Positions 9,893 through 18,709 of a DNA stretch of 64,000 nt are shown here, in pieces; the first letter of the stretch is position 1, and every line of letters starts with the position of its first letter. Source of the stretch: Elusimicrobiota bacterium. GTDB taxonomy: Bacteria > Elusimicrobiota > Elusimicrobia > UBA1565 > UBA9628. The notes beneath the pieces were generated by a model. The model had not been told where the DNA came from. It saw nothing but the letters and a program-made list of their open reading frames with translations, and did not search any database. The stretch is from assembly GCA_016194705.1 (NCBI GenBank), contig JACQAZ010000038.1, forward strand, positions 1-64,000. Direction: 5' to 3'. A program made the translations under genes and the position numbers.

Positions 9893-12800
9893 ATGAACAT
9901 GAGGAAGATCGCCTTCTGGCTTCTGCTGCCGGCAGCCGGGCTCGCGGCCCGGCCGGCCGCGGCTTCCGACCAGATCTTCCTGACGCCGGTCCCAGCCACG
10001 CTCAGCGCGGGCGCGACCGCGCAATTGCAGCTGTCCGTCCAGGTCGACACGGTCCCGTTCGGCGGCTACCTCTTCACCTTGAATTACGACACTCGGACCT
10101 TGACCTTGATCTCCATGGGCCAGGTGATGAGCGGCGATTTCCAGGACGAGTTCTACCAGGGTCCCGGAGCCGCGGCGGGTTCCTTCACCTTCCAAGGCCT
10201 CAACGACAAGAGCCTCCTCACGCCGACCGGAAGCACCAGCCTGGTCATCGCGGTCTTCCAGGCGACGAGCTCCAGCGCGCCTTTTGGAAACAATGCGATC
10301 CTGTCCGGCACGGTCAGCGTCACGGCTCGTGAAGCGGTCTCGACGGGCGGCTCCACTGTTGCCGTTTTCGGAGCCAGCTCCAGCTTCCAGGTCCTCGGCG
10401 ACACGGTCGCGCCGACCACCTCCCTCATCGTCTCGACCGGCGCTCAGTTCATCGACGGCTTGGGTCAGCTCTTCATCGCGAGCGGCACGCTGCTGGGATT
10501 CTCCGCGACCGATACGGCCGTTGGCTCGTTCCCGCCGTCGGGCGTCGCCGAGACCGACTACCGGGTGGACGCATCGACGCCGACGGCGCCATTCCAGGCA
10601 TTCGTGTCGCCCTTCTCTCTGCCCGAAGGCGTCCATTTGATCGAGTTCAGGAGCATCGACCGTTCCGGAAACGTGGAGAGCACGAAGTCCCGGACGGTCA
10701 AAGTGGACGCCACGCCTCCGGTCACCCAAATCGCCTTCTCGACCGCGGTTTTCGTCAGTTCCTCCAGCGGGACCTTCATCTCGGGAGGGACGACCATCGG
10801 CTTCACGGCCCAGGACCCGGTCTCAAACGGCGTAACATCCGGGATCTCGGCGGTCCAGTTCCGCGTCGACGCCTCGACACCGGCGAGCCCGTTCCAGGCC
10901 TTTGTCTCGAGTTTCTCGCTCTCGGCCGGCGCGCATACGATCGACTATCGCAGCGTCGACAACGTGGCCAACATGGAATCGGCTCGTTCCACGGCGCTGA
11001 GCGTCGATACGGCGGCGCCGGTCACGACGCTCCTCGTCGACGGCGCACCGGCCGCCTCGACTTCCGCCTTGGTCCTGGTCTCGACCGATGTCCTCTCCCT
11101 GTCGGCTGTCGACGCCGGCTCAGGAGTGCAGAGAACCCTGTTCACGCTGGACGCGGGGGCGCCGCAGGTTTACGCCTCGACCTTTACTTTGGCCGTCGGA
11201 ACCCACACGCTGGCCTTCCAGAGCATCGACAACGTCGGCAACCTGGAAGCTTCACGCAGCGTCGCGGCCTCGGTCGGCGCCGCGGATCTCTTGCCGCCGC
11301 GCACGAGCCTGCTGGTGGGAACTCCCAGCTTCAGCTCCGCGCCCGTCTACGTCACGAACCTCACGACGTTCAGCCTTGCCGCCGTGGACGACCGCACGGC
11401 GGTCGGGGACGGCGCGGGGACGGGCGTGGCCCGGTCCTTCGTCGCGATCGATACGACGACCTTCTCGGTCTACACGGGGACCTTCAGCATTGCCGCCGAA
11501 GGACTGCACACGCTTAGCTTCTACAGCACCGATCTGGCCGGCAACGTCGAGGCCGCCCATTCGTCCGCCGCGGCCGTGGACCTCACGGCGCCGATCACGA
11601 CGCTGTCTTTCGTGGGTTCGAGCAGCACCAATACTCTAGGGGCTCTGTTCGTCTCGTCCGGCACATTCTTCACACTCACCTCGACGGACCCGGTCTCTAG
11701 CGCGGTGGCGTCCGGCGTCAATACGGTCTTCTTCGTCATCGACCACGATCCCTCGTCTCCGGATTGCCTCGCCGTGCCCTTGGACCCCAATGCGCCTCCT
11801 GGAACCTGCGCCAATGAGGCCTACAACGGCGCGTTTACGCTCGCGCCGGGAACGCACACGGTCTATTACTTCGCCGATGACAACGTGGGAAACAGCGAGA
11901 TCATCAACTTCACCGCTCTGACCGTGGACGGCCTGCCGCCGCGCACCAGCCTCGTGATCGGTTCCCCGCAATCCGGTACGAACCCAGTCTACGTTTCCAC
12001 GATGACGCCGCTGTCGCTGAGGGTCGCAGACGACGCGGCCACCGTGGGCGACGGTATCGGTGCGGGAGCGGCGAGCACCTTCATCGCCGTGGACACAGCC
12101 CCGTTCTCGCCCTATGTCGGCTCGTTTACGGTGTCGAGCCCGGGCGCGCATACGATCCAGTCGTACAGCATCGACGCGGTCGGCAACGCCGAGGCGGCTC
12201 ATGCCGCGGCCGTGACGGTAGACGCCGCCGCTCCCGCTCTCGCCCTGACTCCCGCCGACGGCGATCGGGTGAACACGACGACGCCCACGATCACGGCCTT
12301 CTATTCGGATTCCGGCTCCGGGGTCAACGGCGCGACCTTGCGCGTGAGCTTGGACGGCGTCGATGTCACCACGAGAGCCGTGGTCACGGCCTCCTCGGCG
12401 ACCTTCACGCCCGCGGCCCTGTCCCAGGGAACGCATACCGTGACGGCGTCGGTCGCCGACAATCTCGGAAACAAGGCCTCGGCAAGCGCGACCTTCCTCG
12501 TGGATTCCATTGCCCCGATGACGACTTTGGTGATCGGCAGCCCCCAGTTTGTCTCCGGCACCGTGTTCATCACCACCGCCACGCCCCTGCGATTTACGAC
12601 TTCGCAGCCCTCTCATACTTCTTACGCGATCGACGGCGGTTCCTTCACCGTTTTCAGCGGCACTTTCACCTTGAGCGGCGCTGGCTTGCACCTGATCCGC
12701 TATTTTAGCGTCGATCTTGCGGGCAATACCGAAGCCGTCCGCTCGAGCACGGTCGCGGTGGACGCGCTGCCGCCGCGCACCGCGTTCGTCGCGGGCACCC

Positions 12801-15673
12801 CCAGCTTCTCCTCCGGCACGCTCTACGCTTCGAACATCACGACGTTCAGCCTGGCGGCCTTGGACGATCTCGCGGCCGTGGGCGATGGGCTCGGCTCCGG
12901 CGTTGCACGGACCCTCATTGCCATCGACTCGGGGGCTTTCACCGTCTACCCGGGAACTTTCAGCATTCAGACGGAAGGCCTGCACGCCGTCGGTTTCTTC
13001 AGCCTCGATCAGCTTGGAAACGCGGAGGCCGCGGGCAGCGCCTCTGTCGCGATAGATCTGACGACGCCGATCACGACGCTGTCCTTTGTGGGAGCGAGCA
13101 CCAAGAACGCTCTGGGGACATTATTTGTCTCGTCGAACTCCTCCTTCACGCTCACGTCGACCGATCCCGTATCCAACGGCGTGGCCTCGGGCGTCAATAC
13201 GATCTTCTTCGTCATCGACCACGACCCCTCGTCCGCGGATTGCCAGTCCGTGCCGCTCGACCCCAACGCGCCGCCTGGCACCTGCGCCAACGAAGCCTAC
13301 AACGGTGCGTTCACGCTTGCGCCGGGAACGCACACCGTCTATTACTTCGCCGAAGACAACGTCGGCAACAGCGAGATCATCAACGTCACGCCGCTGACCA
13401 TCGACGGCCTGCCGCCGCGCACGAGCCTGGCGATCGGCTTGCCTCAGTTCGGCCTCAACCCTGTCTTTGTTTCCACCTCGACGCCGCTGACGCTGCAGGC
13501 CGCAGACGACGCCGCGCTGGTCGGTGACGGCATCGGCGCGGGAGTGGCGAGCACCTTTATCGCCATCGACACGAGCCCGTTCGCACTCTATAGCGGCACG
13601 TTCACGCTCTCGGCCCAGGGCTCCCACACGATCGCCTTCTACAGCGTGGATGTGTTGGGGAACACCGAGGCCGCGCGCAGCGCCACGGTGGCGGTCGATG
13701 CCGCGCCGCCGGTCACGCAGCTCCTGGTCGACGGCAATGTCGTCTCGTCGACCAGCATTGCCATCATCTCGACCGATACTCTGTCGCTGGCCGCGGCCGA
13801 CCTCGGTTCCGGGGTCGCCACGACTTTCTTGACCATCGACGACGGCCTGCAGCAGGTCTACGCCTCCACCTTCAGCCTCACTGCTGGCACCCACACCGTG
13901 GCTTTCCAGAGCCGCGACAACGTGGCGAACCTCGAAGCGTTGAAGATCGTCACCGCCAGTGTGCGCGGCCCGGACGCGACGCCGCCAAGCCTTACCTTGG
14001 CGCCGGTCAACGGCAGCACGGTGACGACGGTCACTCCAGCCATCGTCGCTGTCTACTCCGACTTTGGGACCGGCGTCAATACGGCCACCTTCCGCCTGAG
14101 GCTGGACGGCGTGGATGTCACGAACTTGGCCGTCGTGACCCCCTCATCGGCTGTCTTCACGCCTGCCGCCTTGTCCCAGGCGACCCATACGGTCACCGCC
14201 TCTGTGGCCGACTTCGCCGGCAACCAGGCACAAGCCTCCTCCACCTTCCTGGTCGACTCGGTGCCTCCGCAGACGACCCTCCTCATCAACGGCACGGCCG
14301 TGGCATCCTCATCGGTGACGATCACCCCCACGGACACGATCTCCTTCACCGCTACGGACGCTGGCTCGGGCGTGCTGCAGACTCTGTTCTCGCTCGACCA
14401 AGCCGCGGCCCAGGTCTTCTCAAGCTCCTTCACGGTAGCCGTGGGCACCCACACTTTGACCTTCCAAAGTGTCGACCGCGCCGGCAACGTGGAGCCCTTG
14501 AAGTCCGAGTTCCTCACGGTCGTCGCTTCCAGCGGCACGGGCTTTGCCGTCGCTTTGACCCTCGATCCAGCGACCATTAACCTGAAGAGCCAAGGTCAAT
14601 TCGAAGCCGCCATCATCGAGGTCACCGGGACGAAATCATCCGCCGATATAGCTCCTACCTCGCTCAAGATCACGGCGATCAACGGCGTGCCGCTGTCCCA
14701 GCCGATCACCGCGCTCTCCCAGCCTGCGCCGCAGTTGGGCGATGCCAACAACAACGGCATCCTTGACCTCAGCGTCAAGTTCGACCGCTCCGCGTTGATC
14801 GCGGTGCTGCCGGTCGAGGAGCAGGTACAGGTCACGATCTCAGGCCTCTTCAAGGACAGCTCGCCTCTATCCGCCTCCACGTTCGTCCGTACCATCAAGC
14901 CCGTCAACGTGCAGGCCGCCAATGGCGGCACAGTGAACCATATGACCACCAGCGCCCAGGTGATCGTGCCCGCGGGGGCTCTCACGCAGGACACGGACAT
15001 CACCATCACCAAGCTCTCCGCTGCTCCGCCTGCCGACGAACAGGCGAGATCCGATGCGGCTCAAACTGCGGGCCTCAAGCGCCAGGGCAGTCCTTACGAC
15101 TTCGGGCCGGACGGGACCCAGTTCTCCCTGTCTGCCACCCTCTCGCTGCCCTATGATCCGGCGGGACCCGACCCGAGCGTGCTCAGGATCGCTTACTGGA
15201 ACGCTCAGACCGGCCGGTGGGAACCCCTGAACTCGACCTTCGATGCCGGCTTGCGCATGATCAGCGCCAAGACCTCGCATTTCTCCATCTACCAGGTCGT
15301 GGCACCTCAAGGAGCCGGTACGGCCGCTTTGCCCGCCGCGGCCTCGGCGGACTCCTCCTTCGTCTTCCGCGACCTCTATGCTTTTCCCAACCCGTCCAAG
15401 CATGGCCATGCCGTGACGATCCGCACGCAAGTGGGTCTGGCCGATACCGTTCAGCTCGATATCTACGATGTCTCGGGCCATCACCTGCGCTCCGGCGCGC
15501 CGCCCTCGCCCCAGGTGTTAGACGACGGCAACGGCAAGGGGCCGCAGTGGAGCTACGACTACGTCTGGGACACGAATGGGGCGGGGTCGGGAATCTACAT
15601 CTTTACGGTCACGGCGAAGAAGGCGGGCCTCCCGGCCATCGTCAAGAGCGCCAAAGCGGGGGTCTTAAAATAA
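9893..15673 (+). CDS. giant secreted protein: cohesin-like domain, OmpL47/Ig-like repeats, FlgD-like C-terminal domain
   Basis: 1926 codons, ATG at 9893 (a second ATG at 9899). Signal peptide 1-25 ending AAA. Residues about 28-165 resemble a cohesin-type beta-sandwich (LNYD..TLTL). Then about a dozen repeats of roughly 95-100 residues with the pattern TSLxxG...F.IDG...Y.G.FTL..GxHTI.FxSxDNxGNxE, like OmpL47/Ig-like repeats. Around 1610-1770 is a ZU5-like segment (VPAGAL, then SPYDFGPDG). The last about 100 residues form an FlgD-like/type IX-sorting-like domain: YAFPNPSKHG, IYDVSGH, GSGIYIFTV and a basic C-terminus. It ends one base before the ATG of a PorV-like gene. Exported; role in surface attachment or glycan binding is inferred. 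Confidence 0.85.
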   Translation: MNMRKIAFWLLLPAAGLAARPAAASDQIFLTPVPATLSAGATAQLQLSVQVDTVPFGGYLFTLNYDTRTLTLISMGQVMSGDFQDEFYQGPGAAAGSFTFQGLNDKSLLTPTGSTSLVIAVFQATSSSAPFGNNAILSGTVSVTAREAVSTGGSTVAVFGASSSFQVLGDTVAPTTSLIVSTGAQFIDGLGQLFIASGTLLGFSATDTAVGSFPPSGVAETDYRVDASTPTAPFQAFVSPFSLPEGVHLIEFRSIDRSGNVESTKSRTVKVDATPPVTQIAFSTAVFVSSSSGTFISGGTTIGFTAQDPVSNGVTSGISAVQFRVDASTPASPFQAFVSSFSLSAGAHTIDYRSVDNVANMESARSTALSVDTAAPVTTLLVDGAPAASTSALVLVSTDVLSLSAVDAGSGVQRTLFTLDAGAPQVYASTFTLAVGTHTLAFQSIDNVGNLEASRSVAASVGAADLLPPRTSLLVGTPSFSSAPVYVTNLTTFSLAAVDDRTAVGDGAGTGVARSFVAIDTTTFSVYTGTFSIAAEGLHTLSFYSTDLAGNVEAAHSSAAAVDLTAPITTLSFVGSSSTNTLGALFVSSGTFFTLTSTDPVSSAVASGVNTVFFVIDHDPSSPDCLAVPLDPNAPPGTCANEAYNGAFTLAPGTHTVYYFADDNVGNSEIINFTALTVDGLPPRTSLVIGSPQSGTNPVYVSTMTPLSLRVADDAATVGDGIGAGAASTFIAVDTAPFSPYVGSFTVSSPGAHTIQSYSIDAVGNAEAAHAAAVTVDAAAPALALTPADGDRVNTTTPTITAFYSDSGSGVNGATLRVSLDGVDVTTRAVVTASSATFTPAALSQGTHTVTASVADNLGNKASASATFLVDSIAPMTTLVIGSPQFVSGTVFITTATPLRFTTSQPSHTSYAIDGGSFTVFSGTFTLSGAGLHLIRYFSVDLAGNTEAVRSSTVAVDALPPRTAFVAGTPSFSSGTLYASNITTFSLAALDDLAAVGDGLGSGVARTLIAIDSGAFTVYPGTFSIQTEGLHAVGFFSLDQLGNAEAAGSASVAIDLTTPITTLSFVGASTKNALGTLFVSSNSSFTLTSTDPVSNGVASGVNTIFFVIDHDPSSADCQSVPLDPNAPPGTCANEAYNGAFTLAPGTHTVYYFAEDNVGNSEIINVTPLTIDGLPPRTSLAIGLPQFGLNPVFVSTSTPLTLQAADDAALVGDGIGAGVASTFIAIDTSPFALYSGTFTLSAQGSHTIAFYSVDVLGNTEAARSATVAVDAAPPVTQLLVDGNVVSSTSIAIISTDTLSLAAADLGSGVATTFLTIDDGLQQVYASTFSLTAGTHTVAFQSRDNVANLEALKIVTASVRGPDATPPSLTLAPVNGSTVTTVTPAIVAVYSDFGTGVNTATFRLRLDGVDVTNLAVVTPSSAVFTPAALSQATHTVTASVADFAGNQAQASSTFLVDSVPPQTTLLINGTAVASSSVTITPTDTISFTATDAGSGVLQTLFSLDQAAAQVFSSSFTVAVGTHTLTFQSVDRAGNVEPLKSEFLTVVASSGTGFAVALTLDPATINLKSQGQFEAAIIEVTGTKSSADIAPTSLKITAINGVPLSQPITALSQPAPQLGDANNNGILDLSVKFDRSALIAVLPVEEQVQVTISGLFKDSSPLSASTFVRTIKPVNVQAANGGTVNHMTTSAQVIVPAGALTQDTDITITKLSAAPPADEQARSDAAQTAGLKRQGSPYDFGPDGTQFSLSATLSLPYDPAGPDPSVLRIAYWNAQTGRWEPLNSTFDAGLRMISAKTSHFSIYQVVAPQGAGTAALPAAASADSSFVFRDLYAFPNPSKHGHAVTIRTQVGLADTVQLDIYDVSGHHLRSGAPPSPQVLDDGNGKGPQWSYDYVWDTNGAGSGIYIFTVTAKKAGLPAIVKSAKAGVLK
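11584..13710 (+). repeat. 1.48-kb module duplication within the giant repeat protein
   Basis: A multi-domain block is present twice, offset by 1476 bases: codons for FFVIDHDPSS begin at equivalent sites near 11729 and 13205, followed in both by DPNAPPGTCANEAYNG and GTHTVYYFA. The copies share most amino acids over about 200 residues; the second differs mostly at scattered positions, so the duplication is older than the beta-helix repeats upstream. Confidence 0.75.
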
Positions 15674-15674
15674 A

Positions 15675-16628
15675 ATGAGGTTCCCTGGAATATTTCTCCT
15701 GATAGCTTGCTTGGTCTCGGCGCAGGCCCACGCCGAGGAGACCGCCTCCTTTCTCAAGATCGGCGTCGACGCGCGGGCGCTGGGCATGGGCGGGGCCTAC
15801 ACGTCGCTGGCGACCGGCGCCAACGCGCTTAACTGGAACCCGGCGGGCCTCGCTAACCTCGGGCTCCAGGGCCAAGGCCCTGGCGGCATGCGCGGCCGCG
15901 ACCTGACCTTGACCCACATCGAATTGGGCTCCGACACACGCTTTGACTACGCGGGCTACGCCCACGCGCTCAAATACGGCGTCATCGGCGGCGGCGGCAG
16001 CTTCCTCACGCAAGGCGCCATCACCGGCCGCGACGACACGGGCCGCGCGACGGGTTCCTACTCGGCGGTCGACTCGGCCTTCACCATGGGCTACGCGGCC
16101 AAGTTGCCCTCGGACCTGAGAGTGGGCGGCGCGTTCAAGGTGCTCTCGAGCCGTCTGGCCGACACCTCGGCGACGGGGTTTGCCGTGGATCTCGGCGCGC
16201 AGAAGGAGCTCTCGGGCGTACGGGGACCGGGCGTGCCGCTGTTCGGGATCGCGGTGCAGAACGTCGGCCCCGGCATGAAGTTCCTCAACGAGACCGGCCA
16301 ACTGCCGCTGACCTTGGCGGCGGGAGTGGGCTACCGGCTGCCTGTTGGGATGACCCTCGCCGCGGACTTCAAAGAGAGACCATACTCGCGCGAGACGGAG
16401 TTCGATTTCGGCACCGAGTATGCGGTCATGAGCAGCTTCGCCGTTCGCGCCGGCTACGGGTCGCTGGGCGGACAGAACGCGACGGGCCGCGTGACTGGGG
16501 TCTCCGCGATGAGCGGCTTCGCGGGCGGCTTTGGACTCAAGCTGAAGGGCTACAGTCTCGACTACGCATTGACGCCATTCGGCCAATTGGGCACAGCGCA
16601 GCGTTTTACGTTCGGAGCGAGATTCTGA
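15675..16628 (+). CDS. PorV/PorQ (UPF0164)-family outer-membrane protein
   Basis: 317 residues with a signal peptide (1-20, ending AHA) followed by the family hallmark FLKIGVDARALGMGGAYTS and NWNPAGLA. The rest is an alternating beta pattern expected for a FadL-like barrel (GGGGSFL, FTMGYAAKL, LAAGVGYRLP), ending in a C-terminal aromatic FGARF typical of outer-membrane insertion. In Bacteroidota, PorV shuttles type IX substrates and helps attach them at the surface. Here the gene starts one base after a giant protein with a type IX-like C-terminal domain, so a cargo/carrier relation is suggested but unproven. UPF0164 proteins also occur in phyla without a described type IX system. Confidence 0.85.
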   Translation: MRFPGIFLLIACLVSAQAHAEETASFLKIGVDARALGMGGAYTSLATGANALNWNPAGLANLGLQGQGPGGMRGRDLTLTHIELGSDTRFDYAGYAHALKYGVIGGGGSFLTQGAITGRDDTGRATGSYSAVDSAFTMGYAAKLPSDLRVGGAFKVLSSRLADTSATGFAVDLGAQKELSGVRGPGVPLFGIAVQNVGPGMKFLNETGQLPLTLAAGVGYRLPVGMTLAADFKERPYSRETEFDFGTEYAVMSSFAVRAGYGSLGGQNATGRVTGVSAMSGFAGGFGLKLKGYSLDYALTPFGQLGTAQRFTFGARF

Positions 16629-16629
16629 C

Positions 16630-16893
16630 ATGGGACATTCTTTGAAACCCGAATTTGCGTTCTTGGTCCGGCCGCATTTGCTTCAACGGCGGATCGCCAG
16701 GCACCGGGTGCAGATCTTATGGGCGAAGAAAATGTCCCGGCTCAAGAGCGGCACGGAAGCGTCGGTCTGGAAGACCGCAGCTCAAATAGTAGAGGAGGTC
16801 GTCGCAAAGCTTGAAATTCATTCGAGAGCGCGCCGGTCATGGCACCGGATCGTCAAAGAAGATTTCTGCCAAATTTCTGCCATTTCAGGGTGA
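16630..16893 (+). CDS. doubtful 87-residue ORF
   Basis: ATG one base after the PorV-like stop. The 87-residue product is basic, has no signal peptide and resembles nothing I know. Codon usage does not look like its neighbours, and there is no Shine-Dalgarno of its own beyond coupling. It may be a chance ORF in the 3' region or a remnant of an integrated element, since a tRNA 3' half lies just downstream. Confidence 0.2.
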   Translation: MGHSLKPEFAFLVRPHLLQRRIARHRVQILWAKKMSRLKSGTEASVWKTAAQIVEEVVAKLEIHSRARRSWHRIVKEDFCQISAISG

Positions 16894-17001
16894 AAATGGG
16901 CCGTAACGGATGTAAGCTGGTGCAACCCCATGCAAGACGGTTTCTCGACGAGGAACTAACAAAAAGAGGGGTTGTCGTCGGGCTGGCTCAAACATCCCCT
17001 T
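16894..17001. other. non-coding stretch before the tRNA fragment
   Basis: With the doubtful ORF upstream, about 370 bases lie between the PorV-like stop and the tRNA-like fragment. Visible features are a direct repeat ATTTCTGCCA / ATTTCTGCCA at about 16862-16882 and a less GC-biased composition. I see no promoter or RNA gene that I can support. Confidence 0.3.
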
Positions 17002-17051
17002 TCGTCCTCACACGACAGGGGTCATAGGTTCGAATCCTATACTGCCCACCA
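17002..17051 (+). other. tRNA 3'-half with CCA (tRNA-Val(CAC)-like fragment, possible att site)
   Basis: A perfect T arm (ATAGG, loop TTCGAAT, CCTAT at 17024-17040), acceptor 3' strand ACTGCCC, discriminator A and encoded CCA (17041-17051). Counting back by tRNA numbering, U33 precedes a CAC triplet at positions 34-36. The anticodon stem is imperfect. No matching 5' acceptor (GGGCAGT) or D arm sits at the right distance upstream; GGGCTGG at 16980 pairs only 5 of 7. This looks like a tRNA 3' end left as an attachment site or a degraded tRNA gene, not a functional tRNA. Confidence 0.55.
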
Positions 17052-17061
17052 CTCCAAAATG

Positions 17062-17094
17062 GAAGCCCTTCGACCCGTTGGTCGAGGGGCTTTC
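17062..17094 (+). terminator. terminator-like hairpin after tRNA fragment
   Basis: Left arm 17062-17075 and right arm 17080-17094 pair almost fully (GAAGCCC...CGACC with GGTCG...GGGCTTTC) around a CGTT loop, followed by a short T-rich run. It lies between the tRNA-like fragment and the 3' end of a convergent gene. Confidence 0.55.
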
Positions 17095-17113
17095 TGTATG
17101 TGTACTCGAGCCC

Positions 17114-18175
17114 TTACGGATACTCCACTTCGACGAACGCGCGGCCTTCCGCGGGCGGGGGTCCAAACTCATCCCAGCCGCAATCCAGGCGGTTGTACGG
17201 CTCTTTCTTGGCGTCGGGCATCTTCATGAGGCGGCCGGTGGCGGAGAAAGGCGAGCCGGCCGGCCGGTCGCCTTTTTTGAACAGGTCCTTTGAGTCTATT
17301 CCGCTGGTGTGAACGACCAATTCGCCGCCGCCGACGTCAATCAGAAGGGCGGCGACCTTGCAAAAATTGGGATCTTTGGGATCGTCGCAGGCGCAGCGCG
17401 CCGCGCGGGGGAGCTTGAGCGTGCCGCGCACGCGCACCAGCTGATTCTCGAGGTTGCCGTGCGCGCCGAGACCGCCGGCGAAGGCGGCGCCGTCGACCAA
17501 CGGCAGCCGGCTCTCTTTGAGCTTCTGGCCAATGAGGATCCACACGGCGAGTAATACGAGCGGGGAGATGATGCACCAGAAGATCAGCACCGGCTTCCAA
17601 ACGCCCGGCATCGGCCGGCGGCTGCGCCGCCCGAGGATGTACCAGGCGAACAACCGGAAGGCGGGGAAGAAAACCGCCAGGACCACGCCGATGCGCGCCA
17701 TCAGGTAGGGGCCGACATCCGAGCACCCGCCGACCGCGGGCGGGTCGCCCACAAGAAGCAAGACCGAGATCGCCGCCAGCACCACCAGCTCGACGAGCAC
17801 ATAGGAAGGATGGGTCGACAAGAACTCGAAGTCGACGCTGGGGATCGCCGGGTTGGGCATGATCAGCGGACCCACCTTGAGGTTGGGCCGATAGTCGAGC
17901 TCAACCACGGTGGGCCGAAGAATCCGCCACACGAGCCACGCCGCGCAGAGCAGGCCGATCGTGAAGAATACCGCGTCAGGCGTCGAGAGCCGGTTGTCCG
18001 GCGGGCAGCCGAGGACGCCGCGCGCGCGCAGGGCGCCGGCGAGCTCCATCGCGAGGCAGAACACGGCGATGAACTCGAAGAACAGGATCTTGACGAGCGC
18101 CGAGACGCGCAGCCACGCGTTCATGTCGAACAGGAAGGAATTCAAGCCCGTCTCTTTGCTCTCTTTTTCCCGCAC
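17114..18175 (-). CDS. polytopic membrane protein of unknown function
   Basis: 353 residues. The start is GTG at 18175, which sits exactly 6 bases after a CACACT -10 box with TTGACG 17 bases further up; an ATG at 18124 is the alternative. About five hydrophobic segments lie between residues 25 and 215 (for example VKILFFEFIAVFCLAMEL and PVLIFWCIISPLVLLAVWIL). A soluble C-terminal domain of about 130 residues contains CACDDPKDPNFC and looks beta-rich, possibly OB-like. I cannot assign a family. It is transcribed towards the tRNA-like fragment and is separated from the upstream DUF3592 gene by a hairpin. Confidence 0.7.
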   Translation of the reverse strand: MREKESKETGLNSFLFDMNAWLRVSALVKILFFEFIAVFCLAMELAGALRARGVLGCPPDNRLSTPDAVFFTIGLLCAAWLVWRILRPTVVELDYRPNLKVGPLIMPNPAIPSVDFEFLSTHPSYVLVELVVLAAISVLLLVGDPPAVGGCSDVGPYLMARIGVVLAVFFPAFRLFAWYILGRRSRRPMPGVWKPVLIFWCIISPLVLLAVWILIGQKLKESRLPLVDGAAFAGGLGAHGNLENQLVRVRGTLKLPRAARCACDDPKDPNFCKVAALLIDVGGGELVVHTSGIDSKDLFKKGDRPAGSPFSATGRLMKMPDAKKEPYNRLDCGWDEFGPPPAEGRAFVEVEYP

Positions 18176-18181
18176 ACCGAG

Positions 18182-18210
18182 AGTGTGCCCCGCAAACCGC
18201 GCCTCGTCAA
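18182..18210 (-). promoter_or_regulatory. promoter, leaderless type
   Basis: TTGACG (18210-18205), 17-base spacer, CACACT (18187-18182), six bases, then the GTG at 18175. The start codon would be at or next to +1. Confidence 0.6.
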
Positions 18211-18229
18211 GCCCGCCGGCCTCGAAAAG

Positions 18230-18244
18230 GGCGGCTGAGCCGCC
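18230..18244 (-). terminator. terminator of the 21.4-18.2 kb operon
   Basis: A 7-bp perfect stem (GGCGGCT / AGCCGCC on the minus strand) directly after the TAA of the DUF3592 gene, followed by CTTTTCG. It separates that operon from the promoter of the next minus-strand gene. Confidence 0.6.
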
Positions 18245-18247
18245 GCT

Positions 18248-18691
18248 TTATTTACGGTTAAGCAACCCTGTTAAAACCAGGATCACGCCGACCAGCGAGG
18301 CGAGGATGCCGAAGACCAGCGCTACCCACGCCGCGCGCATCGGGTTGAGGACGAGATAGGAGTCCTCCGGATGCTTCGGATCGTAGTGCACCGGGACAGG
18401 ATCGGGGAGCGCTTCGACCAATTTCTTGATCACATCGGCCAGATTGCCGGTGAGCCGTATCGAATAGACCTGATCGTTCGTGTAGGTCTTGTCGCCTACG
18501 ACGTAGGTGTACCGTACGAGCGGCATGACTACTCCCCGGCTCATACCCGGCATCTGGGCGCCGACGCCCCGCTCGAGGATCTTCCCCGGGACGGTCGGCC
18601 AGTCCTTTGCGGTCCGTATCGTCGACGAAGCGCGGGCGTAGAGGTAGATTCCGGTCGCTCCAAAAAACATCGTCAAAATGCCATACAGCAT
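18248..18691 (-). CDS. DUF3592 membrane protein
   Basis: Start taken at ATG 18691 because AAGGTG lies 6 bases before it; a GTG at 18700 is possible but has no usable Shine-Dalgarno. An N-terminal membrane helix (LYGILTMFFGATGIYLY), an extracytoplasmic beta domain with WPTVPGKILE, VRYTYVVGDKTYTND and VPVHYDPKHPEDSYL, and a C-terminal helix (AALVFGILASLVGVILVL) are the DUF3592 (PF12158) pattern. The molecular role of this family is not established. It is the last gene of a minus-strand operon with a beta-helix protein and two other exported proteins. Confidence 0.8.
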   Translation of the reverse strand: MLYGILTMFFGATGIYLYARASSTIRTAKDWPTVPGKILERGVGAQMPGMSRGVVMPLVRYTYVVGDKTYTNDQVYSIRLTGNLADVIKKLVEALPDPVPVHYDPKHPEDSYLVLNPMRAAWVALVFGILASLVGVILVLTGLLNRK

Positions 18692-18709
18692 GTTCTTCAC
18701 CTTGGATGG

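Noticed and set aside
16630..17051. tmRNA (ssrA) ending at the CCA of the tRNA-like fragment
   Set aside because: No GG(G/C)CTG...TTCGACGGG-type 5' end, and no tag ORF ending in Ala-Ala before a stop is visible in the preceding 400 bases.
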